In this document: in pieces, positions 43,063 to 53,990 of the stretch
Layout of the letters: each line of letters begins with the position of its first letter
Position numbering within the stretch: position 1 is the first letter of the stretch
DNA from: Tritrichomonas musculus
Lineage: Eukaryota; Parabasalia; Tritrichomonadida; Tritrichomonadidae
Assembly (NCBI GenBank): GCA_039105265.1
Contig: JAPFFF010000041.1
Span: 682,001-746,000 of the forward strand
Length of the DNA stretch: 64,000 nt
Direction of reading: 5' to 3'
The notes under the pieces: model-generated
The model's input: only the letters and a program-made list of their open reading frames with translations
Told to the model about the DNA's origin: nothing
Database searches by the model: none
Program-made: the position numbers and the translations under genes

Positions 43063-43768
43063 GAAATACGAAGGGGATGAGTTATCTTATTTTGAAAGAA
43101 ATTCATTTGTTGTTTTAATTGTTTTTGATTTTAAAATTTCTCTATTTAATGAAGTTTTGTTGGTTTTTTGATTTTGGCTCATTCATTTTTCACATTCTCA
43201 AAGTTACGGTTTATTGATTATCAATTAGGAAATTAACCTTTTTTTGATCAATACATAAAAAAATGTCAAAGTTTAATGACCTGGAAAAAAGATATTAAAA
43301 AAACGGTTACAAATTACATTTTTCTTTACCATCATTTGTACCTCGTCTTCAGTTACAAAAACCACAGATAAACTCTTCAACTTACTTTTAAAAAGATAAA
43401 CTTATTCAAATGCCAAGTTCATCGTTTTTGTAATCACTGGAGTAAAATTTGAAACTTTAGACAACAAGGCGAAAGCAGAATCTTTTCTAGATTTCCTCAA
43501 TATTTAATATAGAGATATGAACATTTTTTTGGTTCTAAATTTGGCAAAAAGTTGATTTTTATTAAATTTTTAACTTTTTTGTGTAAATTGATTTTTATAA
43601 ATACTCAGTTGCTTATGGACGAACTCAATTTAGGAGCCATATTAAATGACGATCGCCGGCATCGGCAATGAAAGATGCATAATTAATTTATTTAGCTGAG
43701 ATATTTTTGTTAGGGCAATAGAAAAAGGTAGATTTGAGGCTGCCTTTTATCTGCTTCCTTTTGTATTT
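43063..43768. other. Intergenic, nothing recognised
   Basis: AT-rich with some moderately GC-rich patches (43630-43670). No frame I can support. Confidence 0.4.
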
Positions 43769-45296
43769 ATGATGGAAACAGTCAGATCACTTCATTTAAA
43801 CCTTAAAATGCGTCTTGATTTCCTTAGTTTTGCATTTTCGATTTTCAGATTCCATTATAAACAATATAAAAAAGTTCCAGCAAACAGCTTATTCCAGCAA
43901 AGATATCAATCTTCTTGCTTAGGTATATTATTTGCGGACTCCTTTTATTTGAAAAGAATGATGAATTCAATAATATCAATTGCAATTGCAATTAAACTTT
44001 TTCTTAATCAACTCTGTCTTCAACGACTTGGAAGTCATGACCTAGAATTGTTTTTTGGTCAAATGAGAATGATGTCTTTTAATGATCACGCGTTGCCGTT
44101 AGAGCTGTGCTAATTCGGAAATATTCAAAAGAAATTTTGTTATCCTTTGAAAATCAAAAAAAGAGAGAATAATGAAGGCATTATGCTTTCTTTTGAAATA
44201 AATAATCAATCAATCTGTCTTATTCAAGGAATTAGTTTGTTGATGAAAGGAAATAAAATCGATATTAAAATCGTTCATGAAATTGTGAATATAATTAATT
44301 CATATACATATATAATTCAAAAATCAAAATATAAAACGTGCAATATACCAAACATAATAAGTCGATGGCTTCCATTTCATCGGTATAATGTTACCAATTA
44401 TTCATTAAGTATTTTACTTATTCACCATTGCAATTCTCCTTTGAAATTCTACTTCAAAAATAAGAAAATAAGAGAAAGACTTCAAAAACCTAAAATTTTT
44501 CAATGGTTCTTAAAAATCATACAAACTCTCAATAACAATGATAAAATCAACTTGAATGAATTTGATATAGAAAATGAAAATGACAGAGAAAAATATAAAG
44601 ATTATTTCATACAGAATACCCTTTCAAATATGAACAAAATATGATCTAAAAGCACGGTTAATTTAAATTCAGAAAAAGAAGAGAGAAGACAAGCAAGGCT
44701 TAAACAGTTAAAAGATGAATCTTCATATGTTGACGAAAAAGTCGTATCAGAAAAACAATCAAAAATGAAAAAAGTAAGTAGATTAACAAATGATGATTAT
44801 AAATTAAACTTTCCTATTTCAAGCGAAATGATTCATTCAATAGAGTCAAGATTCTTTTGAAAAATCCAAAAAATTGATTCATTCAATAGATTCTAATGAA
44901 CTTCTTAATTTTGTCGAAGAGGATAATAATGGAAGTAATAATGAAAAGGAAAATGAAGATAATAATGCAAATAAAGAAGAAAACAAAAGCAATAAAGATA
45001 AGGCAAATATGAAATAGAAAAAATGATATCAATAAAAAATTTAATTTTTGTCTGTATAAGAACAAATGGTGTTGATTATGCTCAAAGATAATTTGAAACA
45101 GATCTCAAACCTTTAATATCAAATGAATCAGTTTTGAATTCAGATGATCATGACTCAAATAGAGAAGATATAGAAATGGCTGATAATGATTCAAATATAG
45201 AAGATAATATAAATTTAGAAAAGGTCAATTATGATTATGAAAACGTTATAAATAATTATTCATTTGAATCAGATGATCCAAACATTATTGAATAGA
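43769..45296 (+). pseudogene. Decayed transposase-like gene with acidic tail
   Basis: One frame runs for about 1.1 kb with several stops, then coding-like texture continues in other frames to about 45296. The first block ends GSHDLELFFGQMRMMSFNDH, which resembles the L-E-x-F-F-G-x-(I/L)-R signature near the end of P/THAP-type and hAT-type transposases; upstream there is a helical block (FRFHYKQYKKVPANSLFQQR). The last part is very acidic and asparagine-rich (VEEDNNGSNNEKENEDNN; LNSDDHDSNREDIEMADND). The element family is uncertain and no terminal repeats were found around it. Confidence 0.5.
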
Positions 45297-45328
45297 AAAA
45301 CAATGAATTTTTTTTAATTAGTATTAAA

Positions 45329-45358
45329 AATTCAGGGAAAAAACTTGAACCCTGAATT
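45329..45358. repeat. 9-bp inverted repeat
   Basis: aattcaggg and ccctgaatt with a 12-bp loop, in the gap between two relic genes. Confidence 0.5.
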
Positions 45359-45455
45359 GTTTTCATTAAATAAATGCAAACCAGGTATTTTTCACCTAAC
45401 ATATCATATTTTTTCAGCAATTTTGGATTGAATCCTCCTTATTAAAGTTTTTAAT

Positions 45456-46650
45456 ATGTGTCACTTTTTTACGGTTGAATCCCCTATTTATTTTATCGCA
45501 CAGAATTCATATAACGAATTTATCTACCGATTTCTTCACAATTTTACTTTAGAAAGACCATTCGAAAACCAAATTAAACAAATTTGGCATGAACTTCGGC
45601 GAATTATTTTGGTTTTTATCGTCAAAAAAAGTTATCTCAGAATGAGCACAAATCGATTGTTATCTTTTGATGCAAATAAAAACCAAGAAATTAATGAATA
45701 TAAACTCAACAACTTCAATTTTATAAGAATTAAAAAATGAGGAGCATCAATTTCATCTACATAATTAACTTGCCATATTGGACTTGAGCAATTTTTTGAA
45801 ATGAAAATATTTTATGACGCCGATCATGAAAAATTATTTGAAAGTGAAAAACGAAATTATAATATGATTTATCATCCATTGATTCCAAAATTTTATGGAA
45901 TTTTGAAAATTTAATAAAAAAGAACGTTTACTTATTGAGTATATCAAAAGAAGTTCACTTCAAAAACCAGTGAAATGAAATAAAAAAAAGAAGATAAAAT
46001 TTCAATCATTTATTTACTTCTGAAAATTATTGAATACCTTCATCATAACGAATTTATATATCGAGACGTGAAGCCTGATAATTTCATCATTGATGAAAGC
46101 AATACACTGGTTCTAATTGATTTTGATCGAATGTTAATTGAAAAAGATGAAAATAATAGTAAAGATTTATCGACCATATATATCGCACCAGAGGTTTCTG
46201 AATCAAAAAGATATTCATATGAAGTTGATATTTATTCACATGAACTCATAAAATATTTTATAGCGATGGAAAAAGAAGCACCAATAGAATTTCACAGTCG
46301 GAATGTTTTTGAAGATTTAGATGATGATTTTTGTGAAATGAAACAAATATTTCAGAATTGCATTAACTTTGAAGGATCAACTCGTCCAGAGATTGATAAA
46401 ATTATTCAAGATTTTTTGAAATATTATTCAACGTCAATTAAAAAATAGAATCTAATACAAAGAGAAACTCAAAAAAATAATAATTCATCATTAAAGAAAA
46501 AAGGACAAGAAAATTGTATGCAAATTGATATATTTAAAGGCAATTCTGTTATTATCATGATAATAACAACCCTGAGATATATTTTAATGATCTAGAAACA
46601 CTTTATAATCTTGGAGTATTTTATCATTTGGGCAAACATATCATTTTTTA
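45456..46650 (+). pseudogene. Decayed Sel1-kinase paralogue
   Basis: A head-like part (45456-45740), then kinase pieces: LFESEKRNYNMIYHPLIPKF near 45830-45900 and, in one open frame to 46448, FIYRDVKPDNFIIDESNTLV, IDFDRM, IAPEVSESKRYSYEVDIYS. The IDFD variant and YRDxKPxN match the gene at 39179, its closest relative here. After the stop at 46448, ETLYNLGVFYHLGKHI (about 46595-46645) is a leftover Sel1 unit. Several stops and shifts in the N-lobe region. Confidence 0.8.
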
Positions 46651-46829
46651 AATCAGATCAATTATTATAACATTGATTTTTATATTCAAAATTTACAGAT
46701 TTATCACTCATAAACAAATTTATTTGGTAACTTTAATTATCCTTATATAGTTGATTATCCTTATATAGTTGATGTTTCTAATCATTTTTATTAAATAGAT
46801 GAAAAGAAACTGTTGCAGCTCCCCAAGTC

Positions 46830-47760
46830 AATTAAATATTCAATGACTAAAACAAGAGGTTTTTTGTGTTAGTGAGATTCAAACAAAGAAAGAATATTTT
46901 TCCAAAATAGTCGATTTATAAGGAGATTCAAATGTTACTTGTGCTAGCTTGGCCCAATCATGGAAAATGGATAATCTAAATAAAGCCAAAGAAGAAGGAA
47001 TTGATATTTGAGTCAATGAAGAACACTCTGAAAAAGCACGATGACCAATATAAATATTCTTTGAATGTAACTTGACCCAAAATCTTGCATTCCGTGAAAG
47101 ATACATTACCGATTGATTCTACAGATGAAGGAAATGATATTTGTGTCAATAACAAGCATTTTCTGAAAGCTCCACTTTCAATTGAAACTAATGAATTTGG
47201 AAGTACCAAATCTTTCAAATTTTCACAATATTTGAAAGCATCCTTTTTCATTGTATTTATTGAAGAAGGATTCTCAAATGTCATTCGTGAATGATGAAAA
47301 CATTGCTCAAATGTGCCTTCATTAATTGACGTTATTAAAGAAGGAATGGTTATTTGCTCCAAAGAAGAAATATAAAAAGCATTGTCTCTAATGAATTCAA
47401 TTTTGGTCAATGATTTACATTGTGAAAAGCACCATTTACCTATTGAAGTTACAGAAGAAGGCAAGTTTATTTGTTTTAAAGAGTGACATACTTCAAATAC
47501 AGAATCAAGAAATTTCAATGTCTTCAATTATCCGTAAAAAACAAATGCTGACTTTTCAATTATTTTTACTGATGAAGGAATATTCACTTCAACTAACGAA
47601 TTGCATCGAACAAATGCAAATGTCTTAATTATCGTCACTGATTCAGGAATTGTCATTTTTTTGAGATTTAAACATCTTTCAAAAGCATTTTCAGGAATTG
47701 ATGTAATATAATAAGGTATTGAAAAAGCTTCTAATAAATTATTAGCCACAAAGCATTTAT
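46830..47760 (-). pseudogene. Decayed BspA-like LRR gene
   Basis: Minus-strand LRR units in three consecutive frames: YITSIPENAFERCLNLKKMT (47690), SVTSIGKWCFSQCKSLTKIE (47410), SLVSIESGAFRKCLLLTQIS (47200), HRAFSECSSLTQISIPSSL (46990). Frameshifts at about 47527 and 47000. No start or end domains are recognisable. Confidence 0.8.
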
Positions 47761-48234
47761 TGTTTATTAAATGACAAAATGTGAAATATTATGGTGATAA
47801 ATTAACCAATCAATGAATCTAGTGGGCCAAAAAGAAAACAAAATTCTGATGAGAGAAAAAAGTTTCCAGAACTTTCAATCTTAGCACCATTATTAAACAA
47901 AGTACAGCATAAATACCATGGAATTAGTCTTTTGACTCCATAAAAAAGAAAATAAATGAAATTCAATAATTTGAAAACTGAACAATACATCATTGAAAAC
48001 ATCTCTTTTTATGCATTATCTTAATCATTTTATATTATAATTTAAAAACTAAAGAATCTAACAAAATTATTTCTCAATTTCTTTAGGTCATTGCAATCGA
48101 TTGATTCACAATATCAAAAGATCAGAAAACAAGAGACAACACGTTATGATCATCAAAATAACAATAAGTATATAAGATATAAAAATAAATAAATAAATAA
48201 AAAATGAATTTTTACTTAGTTAAGTAAATGAAGA
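47761..48234. other. Intergenic, nothing recognised
   Basis: 3' region of the kinase gene on the minus strand; holds a short aaat microsatellite (48180-48203). Confidence 0.5.
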
Positions 48235-49980
48235 TCAATAATTAATTTGATCATTTTGATGTTGAAATTCGAAACCTTCGATCTTTAGAACGCGTTCTTC
48301 AATTTCTTTTTTCAACTGCAGCTGCTTCTTTGTGAGCTTTTGGTCTTTGCTGTCGCTGAACAAGTCGTAATTGTTCAATTTCATTATTTCGAAGATTTCT
48401 GCGAACGAAGGACGACTTTCAGCCGACAACGACAGGCAACGATTGATCAGTTCACGGACCCAGCTTGCAACATTGCTTGGCAATTTAGGAGTAACTGCTT
48501 TTCCCATGTTAAACGGATTGAATTTAGGGTATTTTCCTGACATGATGAATATGAGTGTCACACCGAAAGAGTAAACGTCGACTTTGTTTGTGTACTTTTC
48601 TTTTCTTTTACCTTCAATTTCATCATCGTCATCGTCATCATCATCTGCAAAAAGTTCTGGAGCCATGAAGAGGATGGTTCCGACGCCTTTCGATTGCAAT
48701 GTTTCGAGGTTGGCTTCGCGTGCGAGACCGAAGTCACTGATGCGAACTTCGTATTCTTTGTTCAGCAGGATGTTCGAAGGTTTTAAGTCGCGATGCATGA
48801 AGCCACGAAAGTGGATGTAGCGCATTCCGAGAACAATTTCGACAGTGATCAGACACTTCTGTTTATCGTCGACTTCGCCTTTTTCAATTGCTGACTCGAG
48901 AGACGTTTTTTCGAGTGAAAGGATCAGAGATGGAGGGTGATTCTCATCGCCGTAGTTCATTCCGTGGATGTCGATGATGCATGGATGATGGACCCTGAAA
49001 AGTATTTCGCTCTCTCGCATGAAGCCCTGAGCTGTTTTTTCTGAGAAGTCTTTCAGTTCCTTCTTCGCGTATTTCTCTTCTTTGACGACAATTTTCACAC
49101 ATGACGTGGCTCCTTCACCAATGGATGATTCTTCGCGATAGTCTTCTGGATTGTAGAAACTGACTTTTGCTGGCTTATTTTTCAGAGCCATGAGAAAACC
49201 AAGAAGTTTCTGGTTTTCTTCCTTCAATTGGCTGTTTTGTGATTTTACTTGACTGTTTTCTTCTTTCAGTTGGCTGTTTTGTGATTTTACTTGACTGTTT
49301 TCTTCTTTCAGTTGGCTGTTTTGTGATTTTACTTGACTGTTTTCTTCCTTCAGTTGGCTGTTTTGTGATTTTACTTGACTGTTTTCTTCTTTCAGTTGGC
49401 TGTTTTGTGATTTTACTTGACTGTTTTCTTCCTTCAGTTGGCTGTTTTGTGATTTTACTTGACTGTTTTCTTCCTTCAGTTGGCTGTTTTGTGATTTTAC
49501 TTGACTGTTTTCTTCTTTCAGTTGGCTGTTTTGTGATTTTACTTGACTGTTTTCTTCTTTCAGTTGGCTGTTTTGTGATTTTACTTGACTGTTTTCTTCC
49601 TTCAGTTGGCTGTTTTGTGATTTTACTTGACTGTTTTCTTCTTTCAGTTGGCTGTTTTGTGATTTTACTTGACTGTTTTCTTCCTTCAGTTGGCTGTTTT
49701 GTGATTTTACTTGACTGTTTTCTTCTTTCAGTTGGCTGTTTTGTGATTTTACTTGACTGTTTTCTTCCTTCAGTTGGCTGTTTTGTGATTTTACTTGACT
49801 GTTTTCTTCCTTCAGTTGGCTGTTTTGTGATTTTACTTGACTGTTTTCTTCTTCTAATTGGTGGATTCTTTGATTGCCATTTGATTGTTCTGTTGCAATT
49901 ATTCCTTTCTTTAAACATTCAACAATTTGTGGATGGTTTTTTTTTATTGAATAATCAAGAGCGGTTTTATCAACGATTAA
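48235..49980 (-). CDS. Ankyrin / coiled-coil / TKL-type protein kinase, main open frame
   Basis: Open for 581 codons from 49980 to the stop at 48235; the codon upstream is TAA (49981-49983) and there is no ATG before the first domain, so the 5' part lies in the ankyrin ladder upstream. The order is: ankyrin unit DKTALDYSIKKNHPQIVECL (49974-49905); linker; fifteen 14-residue repeats (pattern EENSQVKSQNSQLK) forming about 30 heptads with Asn at a and Leu/Val at d; then a complete kinase. Kinase motifs: IGEGATSCVKI, YAKKEL, MHRDLKPSNILL, ISDFGLA, FMAPELF, VDVYSFGVTLIF. All catalytic residues are present. An insert of eight Asp follows MAPELF. GC is higher than nearby. The kinase part alone could start at the internal ATG at 49191. 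Confident as an active-type kinase; the N-terminus is unresolved. Confidence 0.85.
   Translation of the reverse strand, partial: LIVDKTALDYSIKKNHPQIVECLKKGIIATEQSNGNQRIHQLEEENSQVKSQNSQLKEENSQVKSQNSQLKEENSQVKSQNSQLKEENSQVKSQNSQLKEENSQVKSQNSQLKEENSQVKSQNSQLKEENSQVKSQNSQLKEENSQVKSQNSQLKEENSQVKSQNSQLKEENSQVKSQNSQLKEENSQVKSQNSQLKEENSQVKSQNSQLKEENSQVKSQNSQLKEENSQVKSQNSQLKEENSQVKSQNSQLKEENQKLLGFLMALKNKPAKVSFYNPEDYREESSIGEGATSCVKIVVKEEKYAKKELKDFSEKTAQGFMRESEILFRVHHPCIIDIHGMNYGDENHPPSLILSLEKTSLESAIEKGEVDDKQKCLITVEIVLGMRYIHFRGFMHRDLKPSNILLNKEYEVRISDFGLAREANLETLQSKGVGTILFMAPELFADDDDDDDDEIEGKRKEKYTNKVDVYSFGVTLIFIMSGKYPKFNPFNMGKAVTPKLPSNVASWVRELINRCLSLSAESRPSFAEIFEIMKLNNYDLFSDSKDQKLTKKQLQLKKEIEERVLKIEGFEFQHQNDQINY
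49222..49851 (-). repeat. Fifteen 42-bp coding repeats (coiled coil)
   Basis: Each 42-bp unit (cttcagttggctgttttgtg, continuing gattttacttgactgttttctt) encodes EENSQVKSQNSQLK on the minus strand. Variation is limited to c/t at one site (AAG versus AAA, both Lys) and one CTG/TTG Leu change, so all differences are silent in this frame. The other open frames across the array are by-products of the 42-bp periodicity. Confidence 0.95.
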
Positions 49981-50192
49981 TTAAAGAATTCCATAAATGA
50001 TTGTATCTTTGAATATTATGAATAAATAAGTTTTGAATTTCATGAATATTCGTGTTAAAATGTCTTTGCAGTTGATATCGATACCTGATTGTGATAATAA
50101 AAGTCTAACGATCTCTGTATGACCTTCAGATGCTGAAACAGTTAATGGTGTAATATTAAATGGCAGAAATGAATTCCAAAAATGATTGTAAA

Positions 50193-50561
50193 ATGAATTT
50201 TATGAAAAAATAAGATTTGAATGGAATGAAAAAATAAGATTTGAATGAAATGAAAAAATAAGATTTGAATGGAATGAAAAAATAAGATTTGAATTTTATG
50301 AAAAAATAAGATTTGAATGGAATGAAAAAATAAGATTTGAATGGAATGAAAAAATAAGATTTGAATGGAATGAAAAAATAAGATTTGAATGGAATGAAAA
50401 AATAAGATTTGAATGTAATGAAAAAATAAGATTTGAATGGAATGAAAAAATAAGATTTGAATGGAATGAAGAAATAAGATTTGAATGTAATGAAAAAATA
50501 AGATTTGAATGGAATGAAAAAATAAGATTTGAATGGAATGAAAAAATAAGATTTGAATAGT
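50193..50561. repeat. 24-bp minisatellite, array 1 (~15 units)
   Basis: Unit aagatttgaatggaatgaaa+aaat. Variants differ at one or two positions (aatgg, aatga, aatgt, ttttat). Confidence 0.95.
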
Positions 50562-50899
50562 ATGAATGTTTTTATATTAAAACACTTTTGCAGTTGATTT
50601 CAATATTTGGTTTTGATAATAAAAGTTGAACAATTTCTGTACGGCCGTGACATGCAGCAAAAGTAAGCGGTGTCCAATTAGATATTCAATTTAAATTCCA
50701 TAAATGATTGTATCTTTGAATATTATGAATAAATAAATTTTGAATATCATGAATATTCGTGTTAAAATGTCTTTGCAGTTGATATCGATACCTGATTGTG
50801 ATAATAAAAGTCTAACGATCTCTGTATGACCTTCAGATGCTGAAACAGTTAATGGTGTAATATTAAATGGCAGAAATGAATTCCAAAAATGATTGTAAA

Positions 50900-51461
50900 A
50901 TGAATTTTATGAAAAAATAAGATTTGAATGGAATGAAAAAATAAGATTTGAATGAAATGAAAAAATAAGATTTGAATGGAATGAAAAAATAAGATTTGAA
51001 TTTTATGAAAAAATAAGATTTGAATGGAATGAAAAAATAAGATTTGAATGTAATGAAAAAATAAGATTTGAATGGAATGAAAAAATAAGATTTGAATGTA
51101 ATGAAAAAATAAGATTTGAATGGAATGAAAAAATAAGATTTGAATGGAATGAAAAAATAAGATTTGAATGGAATGAAAAAATAAGATTTGAATGGAATGA
51201 AAAAATAAGATTTGAATGGAATGAAAAAATAAGATTTGAATGGAATGAAAAAATAAGATTTGAATGGAATGAAAAAATAAGATTTGAATTTTATGAAAAA
51301 ATAAGATTTGAATGGAATGAAAAAATAAGATTTGAATGTAATGAAAAAATAAGATTTGAATGTAATGAAAAAATAAGATTTGAATGTAATGAAAAAAAAA
51401 AGATTTGAATGGAATGAAAAAATAAGATTTGAATGGAATGAAAAAATAAGATTTGAATAGT
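50900..51461. repeat. 24-bp minisatellite, array 2 (~22 units)
   Basis: Same unit as array 1. One unit near 51400 has a single-base length change. Flanked by B and A modules identical to those around the other arrays. Confidence 0.95.
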
Positions 51462-51799
51462 ATGAATGTTTTTATATTAAAACACTTTTGCAGTTGATTT
51501 CAATATTTGGTTTTGATAATAAAAGTTGAACAATTTCTGTACGGCCGTGACATGCAGCAAAAGTAAGCGGTGTCCAATTAGATATTCAATTTAAATTCCA
51601 TAAATGATTGTATCTTTGAATATTATGAATAAATAAATTTTGAATATCATGAATATTCGTGTTAAAATGTCTTTGCAGTTGATATCGATACCTGATTGTG
51701 ATAATAAAAGTCTAACGATCTCTGTATGACCTTCAGATGCTGAAACAGTTAATGGTGTAATATTAAATGGCAGAAATGAATTCCAAAAATGATTGTAAA

Positions 51800-52792
51800 A
51801 TGAATTTTATGAAAAAATAAGATTTGAATGGAATGAAAAAATAAGATTTGAATGAAATGAAAAAATAAGATTTGAATGGAATGAAAAAATAAGATTTGAA
51901 TGGAATGAAAAAATAAGATTTGAATGGAATGAAAAAATAAGATTTGAATGGAATGAAAAAATAAGATTTGAATGGAATGAAAAAATAAGATTTGAATGTA
52001 ATGAAAAAATAAGATTTGAATGGAATGAAAAAATAAGATTTGAATGGAATGAAAAAATAAGATTTGAATGAAATGAAAAAATAAGATTTGAATTTTATGA
52101 AAAAATAAGATTTGAATGGAATGAAAAAATAAGATTTGAATGGAATGAAAAAATAAGATTTGAATGAAATGAAAAAATAAGATTTGAATTTTATGAAAAA
52201 ATAAGATTTGAATGAAATGAAAAAATAAGATTTGAATGAAATGAAAAAATAAGATTTGAATGTAATGAAAAAATAAGATTTGAATGTAATGAAAAAATAA
52301 GATTTGAATGGAATGAAAAAATAAGATTTGAATGGAATGAAAAAATAAGATTTGAATGAAATGAAAAAATAAGATTTGAATGGAATGAAAAAATAAGATT
52401 TGAATGGAATGAAAAAATAAGATTTGAATGGAATGAAAAAATAAGATTTGAATGGAATGAAAAAATAAGATTTGAATGGAATGAAAAAATAAGATTTGAA
52501 TGGAATGAAAAAATAAGATTTGAATGGAATGAAAAAATAAGATTTGAATGGAATGAAAAAATAAGATTTGAATGGAATGAAAAAATAAGATTTGAATGGA
52601 ATGAAAAAATAAGATTTGAATGGAATGAAAAAATAAGATTTGAATGGAATGAAAAAATAAGATTTGAATGGAATGAAAAAATAAGATTTGAATGGAATGA
52701 AAAAATAAGATTTGAATGTAATGAAAAAATAAGATTTGAATGGAATGAAAAAATAAGATTTGAATGGAATGAAAAAATAAGATTTGAATAGT
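51800..52792. repeat. 24-bp minisatellite, array 3 (~40 units)
   Basis: Same unit as array 1, the longest array. Flanks 50698-50900 and 51598-51800 are identical, so array+module blocks of about 900 bp were duplicated very recently. Confidence 0.95.
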
Positions 52793-53095
52793 ATGAATGT
52801 TTTTATATTAAAACACTTTTGCAGTTGATTTCAATATTTGGTTTTGATAATAAAAGTTGAACAATTTCTGTACGGCCGTGACATGCAGCAAAAGTAAGCG
52901 GTGTCCAATTAGATATTCAATTTAAATTCCATAAATGATTGTATCTTTGAATATTATGAATAAATAAATTTTGAATATCATGAATATTCGTGTTAAAATG
53001 TCTTTGCAGTTGATATCAATGTTCTCTTCTGCAAGGATACTTTCAATGATTTTTATATTTCCCATTTCAGATGCTTTGAGTAGACTTGTATTCAT

Positions 53096-53564
53096 GTTTG
53101 AAAAAATAAAATTTTAATTGAAATTTGAATTATCGTCTGAATAACGTAATATTCTCACAAATTTCTAAGTAAATAAATATTTCAATGAAAAATAAACATA
53201 TACCATTTTACATCCCATTTTTTTCAATGCATAATTATCTTTGTTAAAAATGAAAGCCAATACGTTTTTTCAAAAAAAAAGAAACGCTAAATTTCTATTT
53301 TGAAAATATTTTCAAAAACAGTTTATCTATCTTTATGCAGAATCTCAACATTTGCTAGTTTGTGATCCTATTTTACAGCTTTTCACGCAATATACACATC
53401 CAATTATGATAAATCAATCCAAATTCTGTAGTAAGTCAATTTCTTGCATTTGTTATGATCCATAAATAAGCAAAACCAAGTAATTGTTCCCTAATTTATG
53501 ACGGGAATCGAGTTTACAGATGAATTAATTTGACCTTTTTTGAAAAATTATTTTAACTTTTTGA
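53096..53564. other. Intergenic, 5' of the ankyrin ladder
   Basis: AT-rich, no gene. If the ladder is a gene, its promoter lies here (minus strand). I find no clear TCAYW initiator within 30 bp of 53095. Confidence 0.4.
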
Positions 53565-53879
53565 AATCATGTAGATACTGAAAAAAGGAAAAGAAGAAGA
53601 TCAAGAAGAAAGAAGAATAAATCAAATAATTTGGAATCAGTTGCACCACCTGGAGAACAAAAAAGCATTACAAATCAGCAAATATTAAATCAAATGGAAA
53701 GCAAAGAAGTATCAGCAGTAGCACATGAAAACAAATCTAAAAACTCAAGAAAAAGATCTCGTCGTGCAAGAAGGAATAGAAATGCATCAAAAATAAGAAA
53801 GTCTAGCATTAATGTGCCAGAAACAATGGAAAAACAAAATAACATCCAAAAAGTTGAATACATTAATTCACAAAAATAG
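53565..53879 (+). CDS. Small basic protein or 3' gene remnant
   Basis: Frame open from 53565 (after TGA) to TAG at 53879, about 104 codons, with no ATG at its head. It has two basic clusters, EKRKRRRSRRKKNKSNN and KNSRKRSRRARRNRN, like nuclear localisation or nucleic-acid-binding tails, joined by a polar linker. Its biased composition could arise by chance in A-rich DNA. Probably the end of a lost gene, if coding at all. Confidence 0.3.
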   Translation, partial: NHVDTEKRKRRRSRRKKNKSNNLESVAPPGEQKSITNQQILNQMESKEVSAVAHENKSKNSRKRSRRARRNRNASKIRKSSINVPETMEKQNNIQKVEYINSQK

Positions 53880-53990
53880 AACCTTTGATTTAAATATTCA
53901 TATATATATATATTTCATGCTAAATAAATAATAATAGAGATTTGATAATTTTTTTAAAGTTTTTTTATATGTTGGATAAATTAATAATGA

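Larger units (their letters stand above)
50062..53095 (-). other. Ladder of seven single ankyrin modules separated by non-coding spacers
   Basis: On the minus strand, 5' to 3': module M1 with ATG at 53095 (53000-53095; MNTSLLKASEMGNIKIIESI, ends INCKD); then B, A, B, A, B, A. B copies (SNWTPLTFAACHGRTEIVQL, ends INCKS) lie at 52815-52913, 51484-51582 and 50584-50682. A copies (NITPLTVSASEGHTEIVRLL, ends INCKD) lie at 51669-51764, 50769-50864 and 50062-50157. Each is one ankyrin repeat of 32-33 codons, stop-free, with ends that would join in phase 0 to each other and to DKTALDY at 49974. M1-B, A-B and A-K spacers are 86-87 bp; B-A spacers are 426-1050 bp and hold minisatellites. Joined, they would add 227 residues to the kinase. 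No GT-AG borders are visible. Either exons with atypical intervening sequences or relics. Confidence 0.65.

Noticed and set aside
49175-50000. Long open frames on both strands across the 42-bp repeats
   Set aside because: Period 42 keeps several frames open. Only the minus frame that joins the kinase has purely silent variation and coiled-coil heptads.
50193-52792. 24-bp arrays as a CRISPR
   Set aside because: No unique spacers between repeats, units directly abut, and the context is eukaryotic.
50062-53095. Ordinary GT-AG introns between ankyrin modules
   Set aside because: No GTAYGT or ACTAACACACAG, and the A-type donor side has no GT at all. Kept as an open finding rather than annotated as introns.
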